The notes under the pieces are model-generated. The model had not been told where the DNA came from. It saw only the letters and a list, made by a program, of their open reading frames with translations, and ran no database searches. The translations under genes and the position numbers were made by a program. From Rhodanobacteraceae bacterium (GTDB lineage Bacteria > Pseudomonadota > Gammaproteobacteria > Xanthomonadales > SZUA-5), in contig JADJPR010000004.1 in NCBI GenBank assembly GCA_016713135.1, forward strand, positions 186,001 to 250,000: a DNA stretch of 64,000 nt. Reading direction: 5' to 3'. This document shows positions 38,471 to 47,560 of this stretch, piece after piece (the stretch's first letter is position 1; each line of letters starts with the position of its first letter).

Positions 38471-40411
38471 TCATGCATCCGGCCCGCCACTCTCCGCGCC
38501 GGGAACCTGGCGCTGAACCGTCGCCGGCAATTCGATGCGAACGCGAGTACCCGGCTGCAAGGCTTGCCATTCGACCTTGGCACCGTGCTTTGCCGCACGC
38601 AGCGACATGCTTTGGCAGCCTTTGCCCGCGCTGACGCCGCCTGGCATGCCGGCGCCATCGTCTTCGACATCGATCCAGACCATGCCGCCGGCAACGCGCC
38701 GGGCACGCAGGCAGACATGCCGTGCCCGCGCATGGCGGAGCACATTGGCAAACGCTTCCTGAAGGATGCGGTAGATGTCGAGGATCGCCGCTGCGGGCAG
38801 ATGCAACTCGCCTAGGTCCGGCGCCAGGTCCCAACCGGTGCTGAGCCCGGATCCCTGCAGGCGCGGCTCCATCCGCCCACGGAAAGCGCCGAGCGCGAGA
38901 GCGAGATCGTCGCCCGCCGTGTCGAGCGAATCGACGATCAGGCGCATGTCGTCCAGCGCCAGCAGGAGTTCGCTCGCGATCTCCGTGTGCCCGATCGGCG
39001 CTGCGTCCGCGCGTCGAGCGCCTTGCAACTGCGCCGCGAGGCTGACCAGGCGCCCACCGAGGCCGTCATGCATGTCGCGCATGATTCGACGCCGCTCCTC
39101 CGCCAGCGCGGACTGGCGGATCAATGCCTGGCGCTCCTGCCAGTTTCTGCGCAGCTGCGTCTCACGCTCGGCCAGTTTTTGCGAGAGCAACCGGTTGAAC
39201 TCGTTCATCGAACGGAACAGGTGCACATTGCGTCCGAGGAAGGAGATCGCGAGGGCCAGCATCAGCAGCGGCAGGCTGGTGTTGATGCGATTGAAGAAAC
39301 CGGAACCGCGCCAGAGCAGTTCGATCATGTCGGCTGCCATCAGGCTGACGCAGAGCAGGAACAGGGCGGCTTCCCAAACGCGGTCGCCCGGATGCCGCAG
39401 ACAGTGCCAGACCAGGCGCAGCGCCACCACGGTGGTCGCTGCGGCACCGAAAATCGCCATCAGCCCGTCGTGCAGGTCGAGCGCATGCACGGGGTCCGCG
39501 AGCAACCAGTATCCACCGGCGATGCCATAGGCAACCAGCGCCAGGACGGAGATCGTTTGCAGGTGGCGCAGCGGGCGGTCGGTCCAGGCGTCGATGAAGT
39601 TGAGCCAGGCAACCGCCAGCAGCCCCATCGCCAGGAAACCGAGCCAGAGGCGCAACAGGCCCGAAAACGGTGGGTCATCGGCATTCAGCATGACCAGTCG
39701 GAACACCCACGTTGCGAGCAGCACCAGAGCCCACAGTGGCAGGCGCCGATCGCTCGTGCGCAGGGCCAGCGCAAGCGCCAGCAGCCCCAGGACGACGCCT
39801 GTGGTGTAGCTGACGACCAGGTAGTCGTTGAGGATGTAGTCTCGCAGCGCCATTCGCTCGCTGAGTTGGACGTAATCGGCGACCAGCGGCGGCGCCACCG
39901 CGAAATCACCCACGCCATCGCGCACCATGACGATGGTGACCGCATTCTCGCCCGGTTCCAGCAGACCGGGCGGAAGGAAGAAGATCTGCCGGTCGAGGCC
40001 GTTATAAGTGATGTCCGGCAACCGCATGCGTCCGCGCAGGCTGAGCAGCTTGCCGTTGAGGTACAAGGAGAAATTGTCAGCCCAGGTATTCGCGATCAAG
40101 CCGAGTCCGGTGGGCGGGATCGTGTCGGCCCGGAAAACGGCACGGATTGCACGGTAGCCGGGCGCGTGGCAGCAATCCTCGTAGGGAAGTTCGGTGGCGA
40201 CGAAATGGGCCTGCGAAACCTGGTCCCAATCCGGGCCCTCGGGTGTCGCAACACTGGCCGCAATGATTGGCAGCCGCGCGGGTGGTCGTGCCTTTGCGAA
40301 CAGCCAGGGCTCGATCAGCAGCCAGTAACCCAGGTGCACCGCCAGGATTGCCAGAAGCAGGCGCCACCAGTGTGCTCCGGTCCGGTTTTCCACCGGCTCG
40401 GCAGTGGTCAT
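38471..40411 (-). CDS. NarL-type sensor histidine kinase with 7TM-DISM-like sensor
   Basis: A 646-residue kinase. After an N-terminal helix there is an extracytoplasmic beta domain (ANTWADNFSLYLNGK) and then about seven hydrophobic helices (~190-400), as in 7TMR-DISM sensors. A coiled coil leads to a HisKA_3 segment with the phosphoacceptor His near 446 (RRRIMRDMHDGLGGRL) and a HATPase domain (IDVEDDGAGMPGG). It phosphorylates the response regulator encoded just upstream, whose stop overlaps this start (ATGA at 40411). The signal is unknown. Confidence 0.85.
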   Translation of the reverse strand: MTTAEPVENRTGAHWWRLLLAILAVHLGYWLLIEPWLFAKARPPARLPIIAASVATPEGPDWDQVSQAHFVATELPYEDCCHAPGYRAIRAVFRADTIPPTGLGLIANTWADNFSLYLNGKLLSLRGRMRLPDITYNGLDRQIFFLPPGLLEPGENAVTIVMVRDGVGDFAVAPPLVADYVQLSERMALRDYILNDYLVVSYTTGVVLGLLALALALRTSDRRLPLWALVLLATWVFRLVMLNADDPPFSGLLRLWLGFLAMGLLAVAWLNFIDAWTDRPLRHLQTISVLALVAYGIAGGYWLLADPVHALDLHDGLMAIFGAAATTVVALRLVWHCLRHPGDRVWEAALFLLCVSLMAADMIELLWRGSGFFNRINTSLPLLMLALAISFLGRNVHLFRSMNEFNRLLSQKLAERETQLRRNWQERQALIRQSALAEERRRIMRDMHDGLGGRLVSLAAQLQGARRADAAPIGHTEIASELLLALDDMRLIVDSLDTAGDDLALALGAFRGRMEPRLQGSGLSTGWDLAPDLGELHLPAAAILDIYRILQEAFANVLRHARARHVCLRARRVAGGMVWIDVEDDGAGMPGGVSAGKGCQSMSLRAAKHGAKVEWQALQPGTRVRIELPATVQRQVPGAESGGPDA

Positions 40412-41070
40412 GGTGCGGGCATCTTGATCAGGCCGCTCTCCGCGGCGCGTCGGACGGCTACGCCGCGCGAATGCACCTGCAGCTTGCGATACAGCGCCTT
40501 GACGTGATCGCGCACGGTGTGCAGCGAGATATCGCAACGATTGGCGACTTCCTTGTAGCTGGCACCCAAGGCGAACAACTGGAGCACTTGCTGCTCCCTG
40601 GGCGTCAGGTGCATGCCGCTGCCGGAATCCGTCGGCGCGGAATCCGGGCGGATCCTGCGCAGCAGATGGCGCGCCACCCCGGGACTGATCGGTGCCTGGC
40701 CGTCAAGCAACTGCCGGATCGGCGTATGCAGATCGGCGATGGCGCCTTCCTTGAGCAGGTATCCATCCGCACCGGCTTCGATGGCGGCGATCACGCTGGC
40801 CTCGTCGCCCAAGGCGCTGATCACGAGGATTCGCGTGCGCCCGCACTGCGCGAGCCGCTCGATCAGGTCGAATGACGGAATCCCCGCGAGATCCAGATCC
40901 ACCAGGGCAACCGTGCACGCCGCATTCTCCACCAGCGTACTGGCCTCGGCATGGTCGCCGGCCTGACCGACGAGACGCAGCCGCTCGTCGCCGGCCACAG
41001 CATTGCACAGCGCCTCGCGGGTCGGACCGTCGTCCTCGATGACAATGAGGTCAATCACACGGACGTTCAC
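40408..41070 (-). CDS. LuxR/NarL-family response regulator
   Basis: A 220-residue protein. The receiver domain has the acidic pocket (IEDDGPTREA, residues 11-20), phosphoacceptor Asp58 (VALVDLDLAG) and YLLKEG with the conserved Lys. The C-terminal LuxR-type HTH reads LTPREQQVLQLFALGASYKE, then VRDHVKALYRKLQVHSR. It forms a coupled two-gene operon with the histidine kinase. Targets are not evident from the neighbourhood. Confidence 0.9.
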   Translation of the reverse strand: MNVRVIDLIVIEDDGPTREALCNAVAGDERLRLVGQAGDHAEASTLVENAACTVALVDLDLAGIPSFDLIERLAQCGRTRILVISALGDEASVIAAIEAGADGYLLKEGAIADLHTPIRQLLDGQAPISPGVARHLLRRIRPDSAPTDSGSGMHLTPREQQVLQLFALGASYKEVANRCDISLHTVRDHVKALYRKLQVHSRGVAVRRAAESGLIKMPAP

Positions 41071-41142
41071 CGTTTGCGGAGGAGCGCGGCATTGCCGATG
41101 CTCTCATGTGAGTGGGAGGAACACTCCCCCATATCGATGGGA

Positions 41143-42423
41143 TCAGGGTCCTCGACCTTCGCGCAATCGATCCCGCCACTGCAGCCAGCTGTAGGTCGCC
41201 TGCGCGCCGAGGAAGCCGAAGGGGCGCCAGGTGCGGGTGAGGCCGAAGGGCGCGAAGCGGCGCCAGTCGGGGTTGTCCTCGGCGATCGCGTGGGCGAGCA
41301 GTTCGCCGGCTGCGGTGGTGGTCGCCACGCCGTGGCCGCCGAAGGCCTGGGCGTACCACAGACCCGGTTCGAGCTGGCCGATTTGCGGCATCTCGTGGCG
41401 CGCGTAGCTCATCAGCCCGCTCCAGGCGTAGTCGATGCGCACATCGCCCAGTTGCGGATATACCCGCGCCAGGTCGCGCTTGAGCAGGGTGGCGACGGCT
41501 GCAGGCGATCGGTCCAGGATCGAGATCCGGCCGCCCCACAGGATCCGGGTGTCGGGCAGCGCGCGGTAGTAGTCGAAGGCAAAGCGCGTGTCGTAGACCG
41601 CCGCGCGGGTGCGGATGGCCGACTGCAGGCGTTCGCCGAGCGGCTCGGTGACTGCGACATAGGTGGCGATCGGCAGCAGCGCGCGCTGCAGGCGCGGCAC
41701 CAGGCCCTTCAGGTAACCGCCGCCGGCGACCACCACCTGTTCGGCAACGACCTCGCCTGAATCGGTGCGCACGCGCCAGCCATTGCCCGCGCGTTCGATG
41801 GCGGTGACCGGACTGCCGGCATGGATGCGCACGCCGAGACCATCGGCGGCGCGCGCCAGACCGAGCGCGTGGTTCAGCGGATGGATGTGGAAGGCATCGG
41901 CTTCGAACAAACCACCGTGGTAGCGCTGCGTCAACAACTGCCCGCGGAGTTCGTCCACCCCCATAGGCTGCCAGTGCACGTCGAAGGCGTCGGCGAGCAG
42001 GCGCCGGCGCATTTCCAGCACCTCGGGATCGTCGAACCAGTTGGCCCAGATCACGCCGGCATCGACCGGATCGCACTGGATCTGGTAGCGGGCGATGCGC
42101 TCGCGGATCGTGCGAACCGCTTCTTGCGTCAGCCGGTACATCCAGCGCGCGGTGTCTGCGCCGACTTGGGCGCGCAAGGCCGCCTCGCCGAGCGAATAGC
42201 CGCCGAACACGAAGCCGCCGTTGCGCCCGCTGGCGCCGTGGCCGATCGACTGCGCCTCCAGCAGCGCCACGCCATCGCAGCCACGCTCGGCCAGGCCCAG
42301 CGCCGTCGCCAGGCCCGCATAACCGCCGCCGACCACGGCAACGCGCGCACGGCTGATGCCAACCAGGGACGGGTAGGTATCCGGTTCGCGCCGGGTGGCG
42401 CGGTAGTAGGTGTCTGGATTCAT
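41143..42423 (-). CDS. FAD-dependent oxidoreductase (DAO family, PuuB-like)
   Basis: A 426-residue flavoenzyme. Dinucleotide-binding motif VAVVGGGYAGLATALGLAER begins at ~28; a second FAD contact is GHGASGRNGGFVFGGYS; and the C-terminal FAD segment is LWYAQAFGGHGVATTT. The overall pattern matches amine/amino-acid oxidases such as gamma-glutamylputrescine oxidoreductase. The real substrate cannot be told: no puuA, C or D genes are nearby. The start at 42423 (MNPDTYYRATRREPD) is chosen because upstream in-frame sequence is unlike the family. Confidence 0.82.
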   Translation of the reverse strand: MNPDTYYRATRREPDTYPSLVGISRARVAVVGGGYAGLATALGLAERGCDGVALLEAQSIGHGASGRNGGFVFGGYSLGEAALRAQVGADTARWMYRLTQEAVRTIRERIARYQIQCDPVDAGVIWANWFDDPEVLEMRRRLLADAFDVHWQPMGVDELRGQLLTQRYHGGLFEADAFHIHPLNHALGLARAADGLGVRIHAGSPVTAIERAGNGWRVRTDSGEVVAEQVVVAGGGYLKGLVPRLQRALLPIATYVAVTEPLGERLQSAIRTRAAVYDTRFAFDYYRALPDTRILWGGRISILDRSPAAVATLLKRDLARVYPQLGDVRIDYAWSGLMSYARHEMPQIGQLEPGLWYAQAFGGHGVATTTAAGELLAHAIAEDNPDWRRFAPFGLTRTWRPFGFLGAQATYSWLQWRDRLREGRGP

Positions 42424-42539
42424 GTGCGGATGATGCCGCGCGGCGGAGGGACACGGGACTATCCGAGTCCACGCCAGGAGCACCGTGCCGAGCGCGGAGC
42501 TTGGCCAGGACCAGCCGTGCGCCTTCGCGGGCGAGACCA

Positions 42540-42570
42540 AAGAAAAGGGCGCTGCCGGAGAGCAGCGCCC
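42540..42570 (-). terminator. Rho-independent terminator of the GldFG-like operon
   Basis: GGGCGCTGC (42547-42555) and GCAGCGCCC (42562-42570) form a 9-bp stem with a 6-base loop, followed on the minus strand by TTTTCTTTGG. It lies 26 bases past the DUF4340 gene stop and insulates the oxidoreductase gene. Confidence 0.85.
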
Positions 42571-42595
42571 TGGTTCACGTCACGGATGACCAGCG

Positions 42596-43825
42596 TCAGC
42601 CCTTGAGCGCGAGCAAGTCTTCCACCTTCTTCTTGACATTGGCGGTCTTCCAGGTCGGGATCGCGTAGACCCACGGGCTGGTTTTCGCGTTCAGCTCGGC
42701 GATCCGCTTGTCCAGCGCGGCGCGCTTGTCGGCCTTGGCCTTGTCCGCGTCGAAGGGCTCGGGGATGGCTGGCGTCGGCGGCGTGGCCGCAGCCGTCGCA
42801 TCCGCGGGCTGCTCGCCTTCGGCCGGCTTGGCTGCGTCCGCCGGTTTGGCTGCGCTGGCTGCGGCCTCGGCTTCGGCCCGCGCAGCGTCGGCCTTGGCCT
42901 TTTCGGCGGCGACCCAGGCATCCAGGCGTTCCTCGTCCAGGCGCGCGGCGAAGGTCGCCCACGACTTGCTGTCGCGATCCCACAGCTTCAGGTCCACGAC
43001 CAGGCCGTCGTAGCCCACGAAGGTGGCCTGCCAGGTGCTCGCGGCGTCGGCATTGGCCTCGGCGGCGGGCAGGACGTCTTCCAGGGTCACGCTCGAGAGC
43101 ACGCCGGCGATCGCATTGGCGGCGGATTCGGAGCTGAGCTGGCGGCCCTTGGGCAGGTTGTGTACCGAGTAGTTGAACGCGGAGGGATCGGGCTTGTCGA
43201 TCTTCAGCACCGACTTGTCCGGCGCGATCACCGCCACCGAGTGGATGTCGGCGGAGGGGACGTCGAGCACTTCGCGCGCCAGCCAGTTCTGCCCTTCCTT
43301 GTCGGGAATGATGTCGCCGCTGACCAGCCAGCTCTCGGCTTCGCTAGCGCGACGGACGAAGGTGCCAGGGGAACCGCCGCCGGAGGCGACGCCGACGATC
43401 AGTCGCACCGGCTCCTTGAGGCCGCTGAGTTCCACGGAGAGTCCGGTGGCGCCCTCGGCGCTGGTGTCCTCGACGCCCAGGCGTGCGTAGTTCTCCGGCT
43501 TGCTGGTCTTGGCCTCGCGCAGCTTGGCCTCGGACAGCTTGATCAGGTACGCGCGCACCTTGGAAATGTCCGCCGGGTAGTTGTGGCGGTTGGCGACCAC
43601 CCAGCCGGATTCGGTGCGGCTGAGCTCGGCCACCAGTTCATCCTTGGCCTTCCGGATGCGTACCGAGCTGATGTCGTTCAATGCGCTGGACAGCGCGGGG
43701 ACCAGCGGGCCGGATTCGGCGCGACCGTCGGAGGAGACCGGCTGCTGGCGCTGGGAAAGGATCAGGCCGATGCCGAGCACCGCCACGGTGATCAGCAGCA
43801 GCGAAAGCAAACGCTTCTGCATCAT
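42596..43825 (-). CDS. DUF4340 membrane-anchored protein
   Basis: A 409-residue protein with an N-terminal anchor (KRLLSLLLITVAVLGIGLIL) followed by repeated DUF4340-type modules outside the membrane (ELSRTESGWVVANRHNYPAD, KLREAKTSKPENYARLGVED). Near the C-terminus is a ~100-residue low-complexity Ala/Lys/Glu/Pro stretch (~300-375), probably an extended helix or linker. It is the last gene of a four-gene ABC operon; DUF4340 proteins regularly accompany GldG-like subunits. Function unknown; a periplasmic accessory part of the transporter is likely. Confidence 0.8.
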   Translation of the reverse strand: MMQKRLLSLLLITVAVLGIGLILSQRQQPVSSDGRAESGPLVPALSSALNDISSVRIRKAKDELVAELSRTESGWVVANRHNYPADISKVRAYLIKLSEAKLREAKTSKPENYARLGVEDTSAEGATGLSVELSGLKEPVRLIVGVASGGGSPGTFVRRASEAESWLVSGDIIPDKEGQNWLAREVLDVPSADIHSVAVIAPDKSVLKIDKPDPSAFNYSVHNLPKGRQLSSESAANAIAGVLSSVTLEDVLPAAEANADAASTWQATFVGYDGLVVDLKLWDRDSKSWATFAARLDEERLDAWVAAEKAKADAARAEAEAAASAAKPADAAKPAEGEQPADATAAATPPTPAIPEPFDADKAKADKRAALDKRIAELNAKTSPWVYAIPTWKTANVKKKVEDLLALKG

Positions 43826-43828
43826 GGT

Positions 43829-45703
43829 TCAGGCTCCTGCCATGGCGCTGCGGCGACGGCCGCGGCGCAGGTTCCAGAAAAGCAGCGCGGCGATGATCAC
43901 GCCGAGCGGCACCAGGGCGATGTTGATGAACTTGGTGCGGCTGCCCAGGCTCTCGATGTCCTGGTCCAGGCTGCGACGCACATCGCGCAGTTCCTTGCGG
44001 ATGCGCAGTTTCTCGCCCTGGAAGCGCAGGATTTCGGCCTGCTGCTCCGGGGTCATGATCATCGCGTTCTCGTCGCCCTTGGCGGCCTGCAGTTCATTGA
44101 GCTTGCGCTCGGTCTCGGTCAGCTGCGCCTGCAGTTGCTCCTCGGTCGCGCGGAAGCGTTCGTCGGCTGCACGGCGCATGTCCTCGACCACCTCGAAGGG
44201 CCGCGTGCTGCTGCTGCGGCCGCGGATCGAGATCAGCGCGGTCGAGCCGGACAGGTTGTCGGACGAGTTGGTGATGAAGTCGCCGTTGTCGGCGAAGGGA
44301 TTCATCAACTGCTGGCCAAAGAAGTTCTGCACCTGCACCCACAGCCGGTTGCTCAGGATGTCGGTGTCGGCGACCAGGATCGCCTGCACGTCCTCGGCGG
44401 ATTCGGCGATGTGACCGGCATTGCCGGCGCGGTCCGGGAAGGCGCTCTTGAGCTTGCCCGACAGGCGTGCGGCGATCATGTAGTTCTCGCCGCTCGGCGC
44501 GAAGTCCTTCAGCAACTCGCGCGGATCCGGCAGGAAGCGGGTGCGCTCGGTCGACACCGTGGTCGACTCGCTGCTCGACTGCAGCAGGGGCTCCAGCTTC
44601 GTCGACGCGCCATCCTTGCGCTTGAAGTGGCCGGCACTGTCGATGTTCACCAGGTTGAGCTTGGCGCTGACCAGGTCCTCGGGGTTCATCTGTTCCTTGC
44701 GCAGGCCGAGAATCAGCGGATGGGTCACCGGCGGCTCGGTCTGGCTCACCTGCACCTGCAGCCCCAGCGCACGGTCCACCACCACCTGGTCGGCCTTGTA
44801 GTCCACGCCCCAGGCGGACAGCAGTTTCTCGAGGTTCGAGGACTTGTCGGCGAACATCGCGGCGCTCGGGTTCTGCGGATCGGCACCGCTCTGGTCGACG
44901 TTGGAGTTGGGATCGAGGAACAGCAGCAGGCGCCCGCCGCCGAGCACGAACTGCTCGATGGCGTAGACGGTGTCGTCGGCCAGCGCCTTGGGATGCACCA
45001 CCATCAGCAGCTTGATGGTCTTGTCGATCTCCTTGACCTCAAGACCCAGCGGACGCACTTCGAACATGTCGTCCAGTTGCTGCATCACGGCCCAGGGATC
45101 GCTCATCTTCTGGGTGGTCGGGTCGAAGCCGCCGCCGATCGGAAGCGAGCTGATCAGCCCGATCACCGGCTTCTCCGGCTTGATCAGGCCCTGGATCAGC
45201 TTGGCGACCTCGTACTCCAGGAACACTTCCTTGTCCGGCTGGAAGAAGGGGATCGAGGCCTTGCCATTGAGCGAATTGCTGCCGGCGAGGCCGAAGAACA
45301 GCTTGTCGCCGGTGCTGCCCACCGGGACCGACTGCAGGCCCGCGGCGGTCGCCTCGTCCTCTTCCTCGCTGAAGGGCTGCGGGTCGATCACGCTGAGCTT
45401 GAGCTTGCCGCCGGTGCGGCTGGCCATCTCTTCCAGCAACTCGCGCACGCGCTGGGCGTAGGTGCGGATCGGCGCGAGGTCGCGGCTGGCTTCGTCGGAG
45501 AAGTAGAAGTACAGGTTGATCGGCTCATCGATGCTGGCAAGGATCTCCTTGCTGCCATCGCTCAGGGTGTACTCGTTGTTGGCGGTCAGATCGATCCGCG
45601 CACCGCGCAGCACCAGATTGCTGATCACGGTGGCGCCCACGAACAGCAGCGCCAGCAGCAACAGCACGAGGCCGCCCGAGGCGCGTTTGGTCATCGCGTT
45701 CAT
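43829..45703 (-). CDS. GldG-like ABC transporter auxiliary protein
   Basis: A 624-residue protein. Transmembrane helix at ~11-33, then the ABC_transp_aux domain (DLTANNEYTLSDGSKEILAS, INLYFYFSDEASRDLAPIRT), a long periplasmic body, a coiled coil (~530-585) and a C-terminal helix (FINIALVPLGVIIAALLFW) with a basic tail. GldG was named for gliding motility in Bacteroidetes; in proteobacteria these operons occur without gliding genes, and the substrate is unknown. It lies 15 bases downstream of the permease gene and 3 bases upstream of the DUF4340 gene. Confidence 0.88.
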   Translation of the reverse strand: MNAMTKRASGGLVLLLLALLFVGATVISNLVLRGARIDLTANNEYTLSDGSKEILASIDEPINLYFYFSDEASRDLAPIRTYAQRVRELLEEMASRTGGKLKLSVIDPQPFSEEEDEATAAGLQSVPVGSTGDKLFFGLAGSNSLNGKASIPFFQPDKEVFLEYEVAKLIQGLIKPEKPVIGLISSLPIGGGFDPTTQKMSDPWAVMQQLDDMFEVRPLGLEVKEIDKTIKLLMVVHPKALADDTVYAIEQFVLGGGRLLLFLDPNSNVDQSGADPQNPSAAMFADKSSNLEKLLSAWGVDYKADQVVVDRALGLQVQVSQTEPPVTHPLILGLRKEQMNPEDLVSAKLNLVNIDSAGHFKRKDGASTKLEPLLQSSSESTTVSTERTRFLPDPRELLKDFAPSGENYMIAARLSGKLKSAFPDRAGNAGHIAESAEDVQAILVADTDILSNRLWVQVQNFFGQQLMNPFADNGDFITNSSDNLSGSTALISIRGRSSSTRPFEVVEDMRRAADERFRATEEQLQAQLTETERKLNELQAAKGDENAMIMTPEQQAEILRFQGEKLRIRKELRDVRRSLDQDIESLGSRTKFINIALVPLGVIIAALLFWNLRRGRRRSAMAGA

Positions 45704-45718
45704 CGTCAGGGGTCTCCG

Positions 45719-46453
45719 TCAGTCGGCTTTCTTGAGGTCGATCACCACCGAGGTGGCGTACAGGAAGAAACCGATCAGCAACCCGAAGAAAATCAGGTCG
45801 CGCAGATCGATCACGCCCTTGCTGATCGAAGTGAAATGGGTGATGAAGGAGAGCGAGGCCACGCCGTCCACCATCCATTGCGGCAGCGCCAGCTTGGCGA
45901 AGCCGAGCACCAGCGGGTGGCCGGCCAACAGCAGGCCGAAACAGATGACCACGGTGATGATGAAGGCGATCACCTGGCTGCGGGTGGCCGCGGAGACCGC
46001 GCTGCCGATGGCGAGGAAGCCGCCGGCCATCAGCAGGCTGCCGATGTAGCTGGCAATGATCACGCCGTTGTCCGGATTGCCGAGGTAGTTGACGGTGATC
46101 CAGATCGGGAAGGTCAGCGCCAGCGCGATGCCGACGAAGGCCCAGGCCGCCAGGAACTTGCCTACCACGGCCTGGTTCTGGGTCACCGGCAGCGTCAGCA
46201 GGAGTTCGATCGAGCCGGTGTTGCGCTCCTCGGCCCACAGGCGCATGGCCACCGCGGGCACCAGGAACAGGTACAGCCAGGGATGGAAGTCGAAGAAGGG
46301 ACGCAGGTCCGCCTGGCCGCGCTCGAACAACCCGCCGAGCTGGAAGGCGAAGGCATTCGCCAGCACCAGGAAGATCACGATGAACACATAGGCCACGGGC
46401 GTGGCGAAATAGGCCTTCAGCTCGCGCTTGAAGATCACGGAGACGGGATTCAT
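45719..46453 (-). CDS. ABC-2 type permease (GldF-like)
   Basis: A 244-residue, six-helix membrane permease starting VIFKRELKAYFATPVAYVFI, the typical GldF/NosY-like opening. It also has the LRLWAEERNTGSIELLLTLP motif (here preceded by VPAVAM) that contacts the ATPase. The start overlaps the stop of the ATPase gene by 4 bases, so they are translated together. Confidence 0.9.
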   Translation of the reverse strand: MNPVSVIFKRELKAYFATPVAYVFIVIFLVLANAFAFQLGGLFERGQADLRPFFDFHPWLYLFLVPAVAMRLWAEERNTGSIELLLTLPVTQNQAVVGKFLAAWAFVGIALALTFPIWITVNYLGNPDNGVIIASYIGSLLMAGGFLAIGSAVSAATRSQVIAFIITVVICFGLLLAGHPLVLGFAKLALPQWMVDGVASLSFITHFTSISKGVIDLRDLIFFGLLIGFFLYATSVVIDLKKAD

Positions 46454-47379
46454 GAGCGGGCTCCGGTCTGGGTGATGGTACGGAAGACTTCATCCAGGCG
46501 ACCGCGCTCGAGCATGACCTCGTTGACGGCCAGCTTGCGGTCCTGGATCAGGCGGGTGATCGGGCCGAAGATCGCCTGGCCCTTGCGCGGGAAGGCGGTG
46601 ACCACCTTGTCCTCGGTGTCGATCACAACCTCCTCGACGCCCTGCAGGCCGGTCAGCGCCGCCTTCATCGCTTCGAGGTCGTCGGCGCGCACGGTGACCG
46701 CCTGGTGGTAGCGCGAGCGCGCTTCCAGCTCGTCCGGCGTCGCATCGGCAACCACGCGTCCGTTGGCGATGATGATCGCGCGCGTGCACACCGCGTGGAC
46801 TTCTTCCAGGATGTGGGTGGACACGATCACGATCTTGTCCTTGGCCAGGCCCTGGATCAGGGTGCGCACTTCGTGCTTCTGGTTCGGATCGAGGCCGTCG
46901 GTGGGCTCGTCCAGGATCAGGACCTCGGGGTCGTGCAGGATCGCCTGGGCCAGGCCCACGCGGCGCTTGAAGCCCTTCGACAGGGTCTCGATCGGCTGCT
47001 CGAACACGCGCTCCAGACCGAGGCGGGACACCACCTCGCGGATGCGCTGGTCCTTCACCCCGGGCGCGATGCCGCGGATGTCGGCGATGAACGACAGGAA
47101 GCCCGCCGGGGTCATTTCGCCGTAGGCCGGCGCGCCCTCGGGCAGGTAGCCGATGCAGCGCTTGGCCTCCAGCGACTGCGCTTCGACATCGAAGCCGCAT
47201 ACGCTGATGCTGCCCTCGGTGGGGGTCAGGAAGCCGGCGATCATCTTCATCGTCGTGGATTTGCCAGCCCCGTTGGGGCCGAGGAAACCCAGGACTTCGC
47301 CGGGGCCGACGGTGAAACTCACCTTGTCGACTGCCAGCAGATCCCCGTATCTCTTCGTCAAATTCTTGATTTCTATCAT
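46450..47379 (-). CDS. ABC transporter ATP-binding protein (GldA-like)
   Basis: A 309-residue ATPase with Walker A GPNGAGKST (from ~38), signature LSKGFKRRVGLAQAIL (a variant in which SGG is replaced by SKG, usual in this subgroup), Walker B VLILDEPTDGLDPNQ and the His switch STHILEEV. The C-terminal ~80 residues form the regulatory domain common to ABC-2 exporters. The ATG at 47379 begins the family sequence (MIEIKNLTKRYGDLLAVDKV); its ribosome site is weak (AAGAAA). First gene of the four-gene operon, divergent from the DUF6159-like gene. Confidence 0.93.
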   Translation of the reverse strand: MIEIKNLTKRYGDLLAVDKVSFTVGPGEVLGFLGPNGAGKSTTMKMIAGFLTPTEGSISVCGFDVEAQSLEAKRCIGYLPEGAPAYGEMTPAGFLSFIADIRGIAPGVKDQRIREVVSRLGLERVFEQPIETLSKGFKRRVGLAQAILHDPEVLILDEPTDGLDPNQKHEVRTLIQGLAKDKIVIVSTHILEEVHAVCTRAIIIANGRVVADATPDELEARSRYHQAVTVRADDLEAMKAALTGLQGVEEVVIDTEDKVVTAFPRKGQAIFGPITRLIQDRKLAVNEVMLERGRLDEVFRTITQTGARS

Positions 47380-47560
47380 TTTCTTATGGCACGAGAGTGG
47401 TTGGCCGGGATGCCCGGACGGGACCGATGGATGGATTGGCAACGCGGGTTGCGCGCGTCGCGAATGGGGATGGGGGCGCCGAAATTCAAGTCGGCGCTCT
47501 TCACCCCAAGGCAACACGGCGCTAACCTGCAGGACCACGCCGAGTACCCAGGAGTTCCCG

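Noticed and set aside
43160..46711. A 1183-codon open frame on the plus strand, antisense to the GldG and DUF4340 genes
   Set aside because: It mirrors well-conserved minus-strand genes; GC-rich codon bias leaves the opposite strand open. The translation is His/Gln/Arg/Gly-rich with no domain.
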